The notes below the pieces were generated by a model. That model was given only the letters and a program-made list of their open reading frames with translations. It ran no database searches and had not been told where the DNA came from. 64,000 nucleotides of DNA from Cupriavidus malaysiensis. GTDB lineage: Bacteria > Pseudomonadota > Gammaproteobacteria > Burkholderiales > Burkholderiaceae. This document shows positions 52,727 to 61,588 of the stretch, one piece after another. The stretch spans positions 2,108,001-2,172,000 of the forward strand of contig NZ_CP017755.1 of NCBI RefSeq assembly GCF_001854325.1, in the 5' to 3' direction. The position numbers and the translations under genes are program-made. How positions within the stretch are numbered: position 1 is the stretch's first letter; every line of letters starts with the position of its first letter.

Positions 52727-53845
52727 TCAGCGCCCGGCTGCCTGCAGCGGCCCGATGGTCCAGCGGTCCGGACGGAAACTCACCTCGAACTGGGACAGGA
52801 AGGACTGGCCCAGCAGGCCGTCGATGTCCGGCCCCAGCGCGGCCCCGCCCCCGCTCATCACCGCGGTCGGCACCGCGGCGGCCTGGGCCGTGCCCAGCGT
52901 GACCGTGGCCGCCTCGCTGAGCAGCGCGCCGGCGGGGCCGTTGGCGGTCTGCACGCGGATCCTGCGCGCCTGCGCCAGCGGAATTCCCGCGCGGCGGGCG
53001 AAGTCCTCGCTGAGCGCGACGAAGCTGGCGCCGGTGTCGACGATGAAACGGCCTTCGCGCCCGTTCACCGTGGCCCTGGCCACGATCAACCCGTTGCGTG
53101 GGCGCGCGAAGGTCTGCGCTGCCGAGGCCTTGGCCGGCTGGCAGGCGCCTTGCCGCTGGTAGCGCTCCACCAGCGCGCGCGCACGCGGCGTGTCGCGCCG
53201 GCCCGGATCGCCACCGATCCACATCCGCACCAGTGCACCGGCTTCGCAGGGCTTGCCGGTGCCGGCGCGCGCCTCGGCGGCACCGAGAAAGACCGCGCTC
53301 GACACGCGCGACAGGTCAGGCACCAGGGACAGGACCGCCAGGTAGTCGTCCAGCGCCTCGGCCGGCTTGCCGCTTTCGCGCAAGGCCTCGGCGCGCAGGA
53401 AGCGCCACTGCGGATGGTCCGGGTCGGACGCCACCAGGCGCTCGGCCACCTGCAGCGCGCCGGCGTTATCGCCGATCGCCTGCAGCAGCGGGATCGCCCC
53501 CGGCAGCAGGTCGCGGCCGCGCGGGCAGTTGCCGGCAAAGGCAAGGCGCAGGCCCGCGGCCTCGCGCCGGTAGCCGGCCTCGGCCAGCGCGCGCGACAGC
53601 GCGGAGGCGGCCTCGATATCGCACGGCTCGCGCGTCAGCCGCTCGAGCGGCTGGCGCGCGGGCGTGCCGGCCAGCACGCTGCCGGGCACGGTGGCGAGAC
53701 CATAGCGGGCGATCGGGACCGAGGCGCCGGCGGGCTCCTCCGAGCAGGCCGCGGCAAGCATGGCGCAGGACAAAAGCATGGCGGCAAGCGGCAGGCGCTG
53801 GCCGCGCTGGCGGGATCTCTGGAGCGGCATGGATGGCGGCGGCAC
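52727..53845 (-). CDS. retropepsin-like aspartic protease lipoprotein with TPR-like N-terminal domain
   Basis: 372 residues. A hydrophobic signal ends in a lipobox (AAMLLSCAMLAAAC). About 60-230 are helical repeats resembling tetratricopeptides (DPDHPQWRFLRAEALRESGKPAEALDDYLAVLSLVP). The C-terminal domain (about 245-370) has FIVDTGASFVALS, the Asp-Thr-Gly active site of single-domain retropepsin-like proteases, plus the closing IDGLLGQSFLSQF. Such proteins would need to dimerise to form the two-Asp site. Met codon 6 (53830) is an alternative start. Confidence 0.82.
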   Translation of the reverse strand: MPPPSMPLQRSRQRGQRLPLAAMLLSCAMLAAACSEEPAGASVPIARYGLATVPGSVLAGTPARQPLERLTREPCDIEAASALSRALAEAGYRREAAGLRLAFAGNCPRGRDLLPGAIPLLQAIGDNAGALQVAERLVASDPDHPQWRFLRAEALRESGKPAEALDDYLAVLSLVPDLSRVSSAVFLGAAEARAGTGKPCEAGALVRMWIGGDPGRRDTPRARALVERYQRQGACQPAKASAAQTFARPRNGLIVARATVNGREGRFIVDTGASFVALSEDFARRAGIPLAQARRIRVQTANGPAGALLSEAATVTLGTAQAAAVPTAVMSGGGAALGPDIDGLLGQSFLSQFEVSFRPDRWTIGPLQAAGR

Positions 53846-53964
53846 AGGGGAAACGCGATGCTAGATCGCATGCGTGACAGTCATGTGTCAGCAGCATGAC
53901 TGCCTGTCTCCCCTGCTCCGCCGCCCGGGCTGGATCGCCCGGGGCCCCGGGCGGCGAGGCCGGC

Positions 53965-54366
53965 TCAGGCCGGCGCGAAGGTCGGCACCGGCGCGCCACC
54001 CTCGGCGGTGGGCGAGAACTTCACCTGGACGCGCTGGCCGATGCGCACCGTGTCGAGGTCGCAGTCGACGATATTGGTCATCATCGTCACGCCTTCGTCC
54101 AGCGTCACGTAGGCGATGCAGTACGGGGTGGGACCGGCGCGGCGGGTCACGCTGTACGAGTAGATGGTGCCGCTGCCGCTGGCCGGCTTCCACTCGGTCT
54201 CGCCGAGGCAGAAGGGGCACAGCGCGCGCGGGTACCAATGCACCTTGCCGCAGTCCTTGCAGGCCTTCACCAGCAGCCGGCCCTCGCGGGCGGCCTGCCA
54301 GAACGGCGCGTTGTCGGGCTGTTCGTCGGGGGCGGCGAGCGGGGCGGGAACGTAGGGAGTCGTCAT
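53965..54366 (-). CDS. DUF35 / Zn-ribbon OB-fold protein, partner of thiolase-like protein
   Basis: 133 residues. An N-terminal helix (PFWQAAREGRLLVKACKDCGKVHWYPRALCPFC) holds the rubredoxin-like zinc ribbon Cys-x2-Cys...Cys-x2-Cys. An OB-fold follows with ASGSGTIYSYSVTRRAGPTPYCIAYVTLDEGVTMMTNIVD. Such proteins pair with thiolase-like enzymes and bind acyl-CoA; the best known couple is Ltp2 with the DUF35 domain of ChsH2. It starts 4 bp after the thiolase-like gene in an operon. Confidence 0.86.
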   Translation of the reverse strand: MTTPYVPAPLAAPDEQPDNAPFWQAAREGRLLVKACKDCGKVHWYPRALCPFCLGETEWKPASGSGTIYSYSVTRRAGPTPYCIAYVTLDEGVTMMTNIVDCDLDTVRIGQRVQVKFSPTAEGGAPVPTFAPA

Positions 54367-54370
54367 GTCT

Positions 54371-55537
54371 TTACTCTCGTTCGAGGATCAGGGTGGCGCT
54401 GCCGTGGCGCGAGCCCAGGTAGCCGCCGGTGCCTTGCGCCAGCGCCAGGCCGCAGTCCTTGACCTGCACGGCCGGATGCGCCTCGCCACGCAGCTGGCGC
54501 ACCGCCTCGATCACCTTGGTGATGCCGCCGCGGTTGGCCGGGTGGTTGTTGCACAGGCCGCCGCCATCGGTATTGATGGGCAGCTTGCCGACGCCGGCGA
54601 TCAGGTTGCCGTCCATGACGAAGCGGCCGCCCTCGCCCTTCTTGCAGAAGCCCAGGTCCTCGAGCTGCATCAGCACGGTGATGGTGAAGCTGTCGTAGAT
54701 CGACGCGTAGCGGATATCGGCCGGCGTCACGCCGGCTTCGGCGAAGGCTGCCGCGCCGGAGAACTTCGCCCCCGACCAGGTCAGGTCGACCTCGCCGCCG
54801 AGCTGGCCCTTGACGTACTCGCCGGCGCCCAGGACCTTCACCTTGGGCCGCTTGAGGGTGGCGGCGATCTCGGGGCGCGCCACGATCAGCGCGCCGCCGC
54901 CGTCGGACACCACGCAGCAGTCGAGCTTGTGCAGCGGGTCGGAGATCATCGGCGAGGCCAGCACGTCCTCCACCGTGACCACGTCGCGCAGCATGGCATT
55001 GGGGTTGTGCTGGGCGTGGTGCGAGGCCGCCACCTTGACCCAGGCGAGCTGCTCGGGCGTGGTGCCGTACTGGTGCATGTGGCGCATGGCCACCATCGCG
55101 TACAGGTTGACCGTGACCGGGCTGAACGGGGCCTCGAAGGGCTGGTCCGGCAGGTTGGCGCCCCAGTTGCGCGCCTTGGTGCCGCTGGAGCCTTCCGAGC
55201 GCGGGCGGCCCGCCAGCGTGATCAGGGCGACGTTGCACTTGCCGGCGGCGATCGCCTGCGCGGCGTGGGAGACGTGGGCGATGTAGGAGGAGCCGCCGGT
55301 TTCCGTCGAATCGACGTGGCGCACCTTCAGGCCGAGGTAGTCGACCATATTGATCATGCCCAGGCCGGGGGCGTCGCCCGCGCAGAAATAGCCGTCGACG
55401 TCGGCCAGCGTCAGGCCGGCGTCCAGCAGCGCGCCCTTGGCGCATTCCGCGTGCAGTTGCGCCACGCTCTTGTCAGGGGCCTTGCGCGTCGGGTGCTCGT
55501 AGGCGCCGACGATATAGGCCTTGCCTTTGATGCTCAT
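54371..55537 (-). CDS. SCP2-type thiolase-like protein, catalytic Cys position altered
   Basis: 388 residues of the lipid-transfer/SCP2 thiolase group. Family blocks present: DKSVAQLHAECAKGALLDAGL, IYDSFTITVLMQLEDLGF, the N..GG loop INTDGGGLCNNHPANRGGI and C-terminal ALAQGTGGYLGSRHGSATLIL. The stretch aligned to the nucleophile loop CATGSSAL reads ETGGSSYI, with Glu79 where Cys is expected. Condensation or thiolysis by the normal mechanism is therefore unlikely. With a DUF35 partner next door, an Ltp2-like retro-aldolase acting on a side-chain acyl-CoA is a reasonable alternative, but this is inferred. Confidence 0.82.
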   Translation of the reverse strand: MSIKGKAYIVGAYEHPTRKAPDKSVAQLHAECAKGALLDAGLTLADVDGYFCAGDAPGLGMINMVDYLGLKVRHVDSTETGGSSYIAHVSHAAQAIAAGKCNVALITLAGRPRSEGSSGTKARNWGANLPDQPFEAPFSPVTVNLYAMVAMRHMHQYGTTPEQLAWVKVAASHHAQHNPNAMLRDVVTVEDVLASPMISDPLHKLDCCVVSDGGGALIVARPEIAATLKRPKVKVLGAGEYVKGQLGGEVDLTWSGAKFSGAAAFAEAGVTPADIRYASIYDSFTITVLMQLEDLGFCKKGEGGRFVMDGNLIAGVGKLPINTDGGGLCNNHPANRGGITKVIEAVRQLRGEAHPAVQVKDCGLALAQGTGGYLGSRHGSATLILERE

Positions 55538-55744
55538 CGTGAGGATTCCTTTGCGGCCGCCGCGGCCGCGTGATTTCACCGCCCTGCCCGCGCTCGCGGG
55601 CGCCTGCCAGCCGGCACTCCGGCCGGCGGACGTGCGTCGGGAGCCTGCGGGCGATCGTCAATGATGGCGCAGCGGCGCGGCGCTGCCAATGGCAGAAAAG
55701 ATCAAGGCGATTGACAGAAAGAGACGGCCGGGGCGCGCCGCCGT

Positions 55745-56659
55745 TCAGAAGATCGACTGCCCGGTCAGCGTGGTCAGCCACTCCAGCGCCTGCACGCCGG
55801 CCAGCGAATTGCCGCTGTGGTCCAGGCCCGGCGACCACACGCACACGGCCCAGCGGCGCGGCAGCACCGCGACGATGCCGCCGCCCACGCCGCTCTTGGC
55901 CGGCAGGCCCACGCGGTAAACGAAGTCGCCGGCCTCGTCATAGGTGCCGCAGGTCAGCATCAGCGCCGACAGCCGCTTGGTCGGGCTCGGTGCCAGCACG
56001 CGCTCGCCGCTCCACGGCACCACGCCGCCGTTGGCGAGGAACAGGGCGGCGCGCGCCAGTTCCTCGCAGCTCATGGTGATCGCGCACTGCCGGCAATAGG
56101 CGTCGATCACCGCCTGCACCGGCATCTCGATACGGCCGAAGCTCTTCATGAAATGCGCCATGGCCAGGTTGCGGTCGGCATGGGCCAGCTCCGAGCGCGC
56201 CACCTCTCCGTCGTAGTCGATGCCGTCCTTGCCGCACAGCCGGCGCAGGAACTGCACCAGGGCCGACTCGGCCTGCACGAAGCGGCTGCACAGCACATCG
56301 GTCACCACCAGCGCGCCGGCATTGATGAAGGGATTGCGCGGCAGGCCCTGCTCGTATTCGAGCTGTACCAGCGAATTGAAGGCATTGCCGGAAGGCTCGC
56401 GCCCGACGCGCTGCCACAGGTCCTCGCCCAGCAGTTGGAAAGCCAGCGTGCAGGCGAACAGCTTGGAGATGCTCTGGATGGAGAACGGCACGGTGGCATC
56501 GCCCACCGCATGGCAGCGCCCGTCCAGCGTCACCAGGGCCATGCCGAAGTGATCGGGCCGGACCTTGCCCAGCTGCGGGATGTAGTCCGCCACGCGGCCC
56601 TTGCCGAGCAGCGGCTGCACGTCGTCGCGGATGCGTTCGAGGATGGCGGTGTAGTCCAT
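55745..56659 (-). CDS. glsA: glutaminase A
   Basis: 304 residues, the length of bacterial glutaminases. The serine-dependent active site appears as FSIQSISKLF (Ser-x-x-Lys). Conserved stretches include SGNAFNSLVQLEYEQGLPRNPFINAGA and YDEAGDFVYRVGLPAKSGVGGGI. It converts glutamine to glutamate and ammonia. ATG 56659 is the standard start, MDYTAILERIRDDVQPLLGKG. It may share a transcript with the downstream thiolase-like gene, 207 bp away, but this gap makes that uncertain. Confidence 0.95.
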   Translation of the reverse strand: MDYTAILERIRDDVQPLLGKGRVADYIPQLGKVRPDHFGMALVTLDGRCHAVGDATVPFSIQSISKLFACTLAFQLLGEDLWQRVGREPSGNAFNSLVQLEYEQGLPRNPFINAGALVVTDVLCSRFVQAESALVQFLRRLCGKDGIDYDGEVARSELAHADRNLAMAHFMKSFGRIEMPVQAVIDAYCRQCAITMSCEELARAALFLANGGVVPWSGERVLAPSPTKRLSALMLTCGTYDEAGDFVYRVGLPAKSGVGGGIVAVLPRRWAVCVWSPGLDHSGNSLAGVQALEWLTTLTGQSIF

Positions 56660-56800
56660 GCGGGCTCCGGGCAGGCGGGAATGCAGTCGTCGAGGCGGCA
56701 CGGCACGGATCGCTCCGTCCGCCCGCCTGCGGGCCCAGCAGGATCCGTGCCGGGCCCGGCCGCCATCGTACCGCGCCGGCCGCGCGGGCAGACGCCGACG

Positions 56801-57493
56801 CTAGAAGAAACAGAGCCGGATCAGCGGCGCGCCCAGCACGCTGACCAGGCCGGCGATCATCATCACCAGCGAGGCCACCACGCCCTGCACCTCGCCCAGC
56901 TGGCGCGCCTTGGCGGTGCCGGCGCCGTGCGCCGCCGCCCCGAAGATGGCGCCGTGGGCCAGGCGGCTGCGCACCATCGGCAGCCACGACAGCACCAGCT
57001 CGCCGATGGCCATGCCGGTCAGGCCGGTGATGACCACGAACACCGCCGCGAGATCGGCCGGGCCGCCCAGCGAGCGCACCGCCTCCACCGCGAATGGCGT
57101 GGTCACGGATCGCACCGCCAGACCCTTCTGCAGCGCCAGCGGCAGGCCCAGCCAGCGCGCCAGCCACACCGAGGTGGCGACCGAGGTCAGCACCGCCGCC
57201 AGCACGCCGAGCGAGATCGACAGCCAGTGCTTGCGCACCATCGCGCGGTAGTCGTAGATGGGCAGCGCGAAGGCCACCGTGGCCGGGCCCAGCAGCCACA
57301 GCAGCCAGCGCGTGTCGGCGATGTAGTCGCGGTAGGGAATGTGCGCGGCCAGCACCAGGGCGATCAGCACCGCCGGCGTCGCCAGCAGCGGCATCAGCAG
57401 CAGGCTGGCGCGGCGCGCATAGAGATACTTGTTGAGGTAGTAAAGGCCGAGCGTGGCGGCGAAGCACAGGCCGGCCAGCAGGCCGTCAGACAT
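56801..57493 (-). CDS. LrgB/CidB family membrane protein
   Basis: 230 residues with seven or more hydrophobic segments. The conserved LrgB core reads LALQKGLAVRSVTTPFAVEAVRSLGGPADLAAVFVVITGLTGMAIGELVLSWL and HGAIFGAAAHGAGTAKARQLGEVQG. These proteins act with LrgA/CidA as holin- or pyruvate-transport-like pairs. The start overlaps the lrgA-like gene by 8 bp. Confidence 0.9.
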   Translation of the reverse strand: MSDGLLAGLCFAATLGLYYLNKYLYARRASLLLMPLLATPAVLIALVLAAHIPYRDYIADTRWLLWLLGPATVAFALPIYDYRAMVRKHWLSISLGVLAAVLTSVATSVWLARWLGLPLALQKGLAVRSVTTPFAVEAVRSLGGPADLAAVFVVITGLTGMAIGELVLSWLPMVRSRLAHGAIFGAAAHGAGTAKARQLGEVQGVVASLVMMIAGLVSVLGAPLIRLCFF

Positions 57494-57959
57494 GGTGGCG
57501 CTCCCGCTGGCGGCGCGCCAGCATCAGTTCGAGACGGTAGACACGGTCGACCACCAGCGCCGTCACCACCATCACCGCCACCGTGCTGCAGCCGATCACC
57601 GCGCAGATGCGCCAGCCATCGTGCCGCACCAGGTCCGGGTACTGCACCACCGCCAGCACGGCGGGAATGAAGAACAACAGCATCTCGCCGAGCAGCCAGT
57701 CGGCGCCGCCGCGGATCCAGCCGGTGCGCACCACGCCGCCGAACAGCAGCGCGGCCAGCACCAGCAGGCCCAGCAGGCTGGCCGGCAGCGGCAGGCCGAG
57801 GCGCCCGCGCAGCCAGTCGGCCAGCACCCACAGGGCGGACAGCGCCAGCACCTGGACCATGGCCAGCCCTCCCTTGCGCAGGGATGAGGCGACGGCATGG
57901 CGGGACGGCGCGGCGGCGGGGCCGGCCGGGTGGTGGGGGGAAGGCGAGAGGGCTGGCAT
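57486..57959 (-). CDS. LrgA/CidA family membrane protein
   Basis: 157 residues. A polar N-terminal extension of 30 precedes four membrane helices of the CidA/LrgA family (VLALSALWVLADWLRGRLGLPLPASLLGLLVLAALLFGGVVRTGWIRGGADWLLGEMLLFFIPAVLAVVQYPDL). The FIPA.V motif is typical. First gene of a two-gene operon with LrgB. Confidence 0.88.
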   Translation of the reverse strand: MPALSPSPHHPAGPAAAPSRHAVASSLRKGGLAMVQVLALSALWVLADWLRGRLGLPLPASLLGLLVLAALLFGGVVRTGWIRGGADWLLGEMLLFFIPAVLAVVQYPDLVRHDGWRICAVIGCSTVAVMVVTALVVDRVYRLELMLARRQRERHHV

Positions 57960-58085
57960 GGTCGGGAAGCGGCCCGCAGGTGGCGGGATCGGTACTGGGG
58001 TCGGGGCGGTTACAGCACATCCGGAGGTGGTGCACTGGCCGCACGCTGGCGATGCTCTAGTGTACGAAGCCCGCTCCGATATATA

Positions 58086-58108
58086 AAATGAATATAAATT
58101 ATTCATTT
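58086..58108. promoter_or_regulatory. perfect AT-rich inverted repeat between lrgA and its LysR gene
   Basis: AAATGAATA-TAAAT-TATTCATTT with exact 9-bp arms, in an AT-rich divergent promoter. It contains the LysR T-N11-A pattern, and lies 34 bp upstream of the regulator start. Confidence 0.65.
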
Positions 58109-58142
58109 GATTCTCATCTGGAATAGAAAACGGGATCGTCCG

Positions 58143-59033
58143 ATGGATATCCGCAGCCTGCGTTATTTCGTCGAAGTCGTCCGCCAGGGCGGCTTCACCC
58201 GCGCCGCCGGCGCCTTGCACGTGACCCAGCCGACCATCAGCAAGATGGTCAAGGCGCTGGAGGACGAACTGGGCGGACCGCTGCTGCTGCGGGAAGGCCG
58301 CACCGTGCAGCTCACCGATGCCGGCAAGGTGGTGCTGGCGCGCGGCCAGGCGGTGCTGGCCGAAGTGGCACGCCTGCGCCAGGAAGTGGCCGAGGTCGAC
58401 GGCATGGCCCGCGGCGAGCTGGCGGTGGGCATCCCGCCGATGGCGGGACGCTATTTCGCGCCGGTGATCGGCGCCTACCGCCGGCAATACCCCGGCGTGG
58501 CGCTGCGCCTGCGCGAACAGGGCGGCCGGGCACTGGAAGAAGGCGTGGCCTCGGGCGAACTGGACCTCGGCGTCACGGTGCTGCCCGCCACGGTGCCGGG
58601 CCTGGGCACGCTGCCCGTGACCCGCCACGCGCTGACGGTGATCTACCCCGCCGCGCGCGCGCCGGCGAGCATGCGCGCGCTACCGCTGGCGGCGCTGGCC
58701 GGCGAGTCGTTCGTCATGTACGAGGATGACTTCGTGCTCTACCGCGTCATCCTCGACGCCTGCGAGGCCGCCGGCTTCCTGCCGCAGATCGCCGGCCAGA
58801 GCCGCCACTGGGACTTCATCGGCGAACTGGTGGCGGCCGACGTCGGCATCGCCCTGCTGCCCGAGCCGATCGCGCGCAGCCTCGACCCGGCGCGCGTGGC
58901 GGTGCGCCCGCTGGCCGCGCCCGAGCTGGCCTGGGAACTGGGACTGGTCTGGCGCGAAGGCTACCTGTCACGCGCAGCCCGGGCCTGGCTGGACGCCTGC
59001 CAGCGGGCCTTCGGCACGCCGTCGGCGCCGTGA
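58143..59033 (+). CDS. LysR family regulator (CidR-like)
   Basis: 296 residues: HTH 1-60 (MDIRSLRYFVEVVRQGGFTRAAGALHVTQPTISKMVKALEDELGGPLLLREGRTV) and effector domain about 90-290. It is divergent from the LrgA/LrgB pair, the arrangement of cidR/alsR genes, which respond to acetate or pyruvate overflow metabolites in other bacteria. ATG 58143 gives the standard N terminus. Confidence 0.9.
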   Translation: MDIRSLRYFVEVVRQGGFTRAAGALHVTQPTISKMVKALEDELGGPLLLREGRTVQLTDAGKVVLARGQAVLAEVARLRQEVAEVDGMARGELAVGIPPMAGRYFAPVIGAYRRQYPGVALRLREQGGRALEEGVASGELDLGVTVLPATVPGLGTLPVTRHALTVIYPAARAPASMRALPLAALAGESFVMYEDDFVLYRVILDACEAAGFLPQIAGQSRHWDFIGELVAADVGIALLPEPIARSLDPARVAVRPLAAPELAWELGLVWREGYLSRAARAWLDACQRAFGTPSAP

Positions 59034-59119
59034 AGGGCGACCGGGGCGTGCATGGCGCCGGCTGACCGTGGCGGCCGGGATCACACCATCGGCTTCGCTT
59101 CTTTGCTCACGTGCTGGAT

Positions 59120-59238
59120 CACACCCTAGGCTTCGCTTGGGTGTGGTGCCTTGCTAGACCACCCCTCTCCTCCGCTCCCCCCGTGCGAGGAGAGGGAGCC
59201 AAGACACTATGCTCAGCGTGCTGTGTTGGCGCATCTCG
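59120..59238 (+). repeat. dispersed intergenic repeat, copy B
   Basis: Same ordered blocks as 17161-17280 (CACACC, GGCTTCGCTT, GCCTTGCT, CCACCCCTC, CTCCCC.CGTGCG, AGAGGGAGCCA.GACA, GTGTTGGCG). An additional shorter partial copy lies at 59080-59105 (TCACACCATCGGCTTCGCTT). There is no gene here. Confidence 0.75.
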
Positions 59239-59287
59239 TTTTGGCTTCGTCCAACGCGACGGGGTTCGTGCCGTGCCGCTTGACGCC

Positions 59288-60556
59288 TCACTCCCGCCCG
59301 ATCTCCTCCAGCAGCCGCGTGACCAGGTAGAGCCGCGGCACCACGGCTTCGAGATCGACATACTCATCGCGCGCATGGTAGCCGTGACCCGCGAGGCCCA
59401 GGCTTTCCAGCACCGCGGCCTTGCCCGAACGCGCGGCGAAGCCGGCGTCGGTGCCGCCACCGGTACCGGGGATCAGCAGCAGCTTGCGGCCGTCGAGTTC
59501 GGCGTAGATCTGCTGGGCGCGTCGCGCCAGCGCCTGGCCGCGCGCGTCGGCGACGTAGGCCGGGCGGCCTTCGCTCATCGTCACCGTGGCCTGGGTGTCC
59601 GGCACCAGGTGCCCGGCCCCGACCTTCTGCTGCAGGGCGGCCTCCAGCTTCTGCGCGCCGCCCGGAACGCTGATGCGCACGTCGGCCCCGGCCGAGGCGG
59701 TCTCGGGGATCTGGTTGCGCGGGCCATCGGCGCTGGCGCTGGTCCAGTTGAGCTGGGTGCCCGGCACGTCCTTGGCCACGTCGCGCGTCTGCTGCAGCTG
59801 GTAGGCCAGCTCGAGCAGCGCATTGCGCCCCTGCTCGGGCGCGGCGCCGGCGTGCGAGGCGCGCCCCTTGATGGTCAGGGTCGCCGTGGCGGTGCCGCTG
59901 GCGGCCAGCAGCACGCCCTCGGCGCCGGCGGTGGCGCGGTCGGGCGAGGGCTCGAACGACAGCACCACATCGTGCTGGTCGGCCAGCGCCGCGATCCGTT
60001 CGCCGGAACCGCCCGACCCGACCTCCTCGTCGGGATTGAACAGCACGCTGAGCTGGGCAAAGTCGCGCCAGCCGCGCGCCTTCAGGATCTCCAGGCTGTG
60101 CAGGATCACCGCGATGCCGCCCTTGTCATCGGCGATGCCCGGCCCGTACAGGCGGTTGCCCTCGCGCCGGATCGGCTGGGTCGCCAGCGTGTTGGCCGGG
60201 TAGACGGTATCCATGTGGGCGATCAGCAGGATGCGGCGCTTGCCGGTGCCGACCAAGGTGCCCTGGACCAGCGTGCCCGGTCCGCGCGTGGCGGCGAAAC
60301 GCTCAGTCCTGGCGCCCAGCGCGATGAGGCGCCGCTCGGTGTAGTCCGCCATCTGCGCCAGCCCGGCCGCGTTGGCGCTGCCGGATTCGATCGCGACCAT
60401 GTCGCGCAGCGATTGCTCCAGCGCCGGCTGGGCTGCGCGGGCGGCGGCAAGCAGTCCGGCATCGGCGGCGGGCACCTTGGCGGCATCGGCAAACGCGGTG
60501 CCGCAGCACAGCGCGGCGCAGGCCGCGACCAGGGCGCGGCGGAAGGCGAAGGGCAT
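59288..60556 (-). CDS. M20 family metallopeptidase, glutamate carboxypeptidase (CPG2)-like, periplasmic
   Basis: 422 residues. The signal peptide is MPFAFRRALVAACAALCCGTAFA. The dinuclear zinc ligands are in LIAHMDTVYP (His, Asp), GIADDKGG (bridging Asp), NPDEEVGS (Glu-Glu) and the His in GHGYHARDEYVDL. A dimerisation domain insert lies between about 210 and 320. CPG2-type enzymes remove C-terminal glutamate from peptides or folate analogues. Substrate here is inferred from family only. Confidence 0.9.
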   Translation of the reverse strand: MPFAFRRALVAACAALCCGTAFADAAKVPAADAGLLAAARAAQPALEQSLRDMVAIESGSANAAGLAQMADYTERRLIALGARTERFAATRGPGTLVQGTLVGTGKRRILLIAHMDTVYPANTLATQPIRREGNRLYGPGIADDKGGIAVILHSLEILKARGWRDFAQLSVLFNPDEEVGSGGSGERIAALADQHDVVLSFEPSPDRATAGAEGVLLAASGTATATLTIKGRASHAGAAPEQGRNALLELAYQLQQTRDVAKDVPGTQLNWTSASADGPRNQIPETASAGADVRISVPGGAQKLEAALQQKVGAGHLVPDTQATVTMSEGRPAYVADARGQALARRAQQIYAELDGRKLLLIPGTGGGTDAGFAARSGKAAVLESLGLAGHGYHARDEYVDLEAVVPRLYLVTRLLEEIGRE

Positions 60557-60681
60557 GGGATCTCCTTTGTGGTTGGCTGGGTCCGCCGCGCGCCCGTCTC
60601 CTCCTGCCGGCGCGCAGACGAACGCCCATGCTATCGCCTCCGTGCGCGCCAAGCGAGCACTGCCCAGCCAACCGGCCGGCC

Positions 60682-61413
60682 TCAGCCGGCCAGCTCGATC
60701 CGGTTCACCACGTTCTCCACCCCTTGCACATACCAGGCGTCCTGCTCGGCACGGCGCCGCACCGCGTCGGTGACCGCACAGCCATCCAGCGTCACCACCC
60801 GGCCCTCGGTATGCACGCCGATCTGCTCGGCATCGACGAAATCGTCAGTCTCCAGCACCAGCCGCAGCGCCTCCGTGATCTCGGCATCGCTGTCCGCCTC
60901 CGCCGGCTCGACCTTCAGTTCGTTGACGACGCAGCGGCAACCTGGCACCCACCACGCCAGCACGCCGGCCAGGCGCAGGTGCGAGAGGCTGATCACATGC
61001 CCGCTCAGCGTGACCACGCCGTCGGCGACACCCACCTCGATCTCGCCGGCACTGTCCTCGCCGGCCGCGCGCAGCTCGTTGCTGCGCCCCTTGGCCCGCG
61101 CACTGATGCGGCAGTTGCGGAAGTCGATGTCGTCGAGCAGGCGGTCGCACACCGCGGCGCGCAATTCGCCATCGCCCACGGGATTGCTGCCGTCCGCCAC
61201 GCGCAGGTGGTCGATCACGCTGGAGACGCCATCGACGCGGCGCATCTGCGCCGCGGTGCGCGTCTTGTCGACGATGTCCGCCACCTCGCCCTCCAGCAGC
61301 AAGGCGCCGTGGTCCAGGCGCATATGGATGACCGGATGCTGCGGATGGCCATGGAAAGGCACATGCGCCAGGGCGGCACGCGCCTGCGTCAGCACTGATT
61401 CGCTACTCTGCAT
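60682..61413 (-). CDS. BON-domain protein with three BON repeats
   Basis: 243 residues, no signal peptide. BON-like segments are at about 1-75 (HPVIHMRLDHGALLLEGEVADIVDKTRTAAQMRRVDGVSSVIDHLRV), 75-165 (IEVGVADGVVTLSGHVISLSHLRLAGVLAWWVPGCRCVVNELKV) and 170-243 (IGVHTEGRVVTLDGCAVTDAVRRRAEQDAWYVQGVENVVNRIEL). Each ends in a V.N-type strand. BON proteins bind phospholipid or maintain envelope integrity and are osmotically induced in other species. ATG 61413 has GAGAGGAGGCAG upstream. Confidence 0.83.
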   Translation of the reverse strand: MQSSESVLTQARAALAHVPFHGHPQHPVIHMRLDHGALLLEGEVADIVDKTRTAAQMRRVDGVSSVIDHLRVADGSNPVGDGELRAAVCDRLLDDIDFRNCRISARAKGRSNELRAAGEDSAGEIEVGVADGVVTLSGHVISLSHLRLAGVLAWWVPGCRCVVNELKVEPAEADSDAEITEALRLVLETDDFVDAEQIGVHTEGRVVTLDGCAVTDAVRRRAEQDAWYVQGVENVVNRIELAG

Positions 61414-61559
61414 GATGTCTGCCTCCTCTCGACTGCCGTGTGGAATGCCCTCCCGCCGCGCGGCGCACGCGGGGCATGGCGGCGCGGGCCTCGCCCGCGC
61501 GGACGGACCCCAACCCATTATAGGAACGGCCCCGGCGCTCTCGCGCACGGCCGTGCGGC

Positions 61560-61588
61560 TTGACCTTGACAGGCCAACGGGCTATAGT
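61560..61588 (+). promoter_or_regulatory. sigma-70-type promoter reading toward mgtC-like gene
   Basis: TTGACC (61560-61565) and TATAGT (61583-61588) with 17-bp spacing. Transcription would start near 61595, over 500 nt before the first ORF on this strand. If used for mgtC it implies a long leader. Confidence 0.55.
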
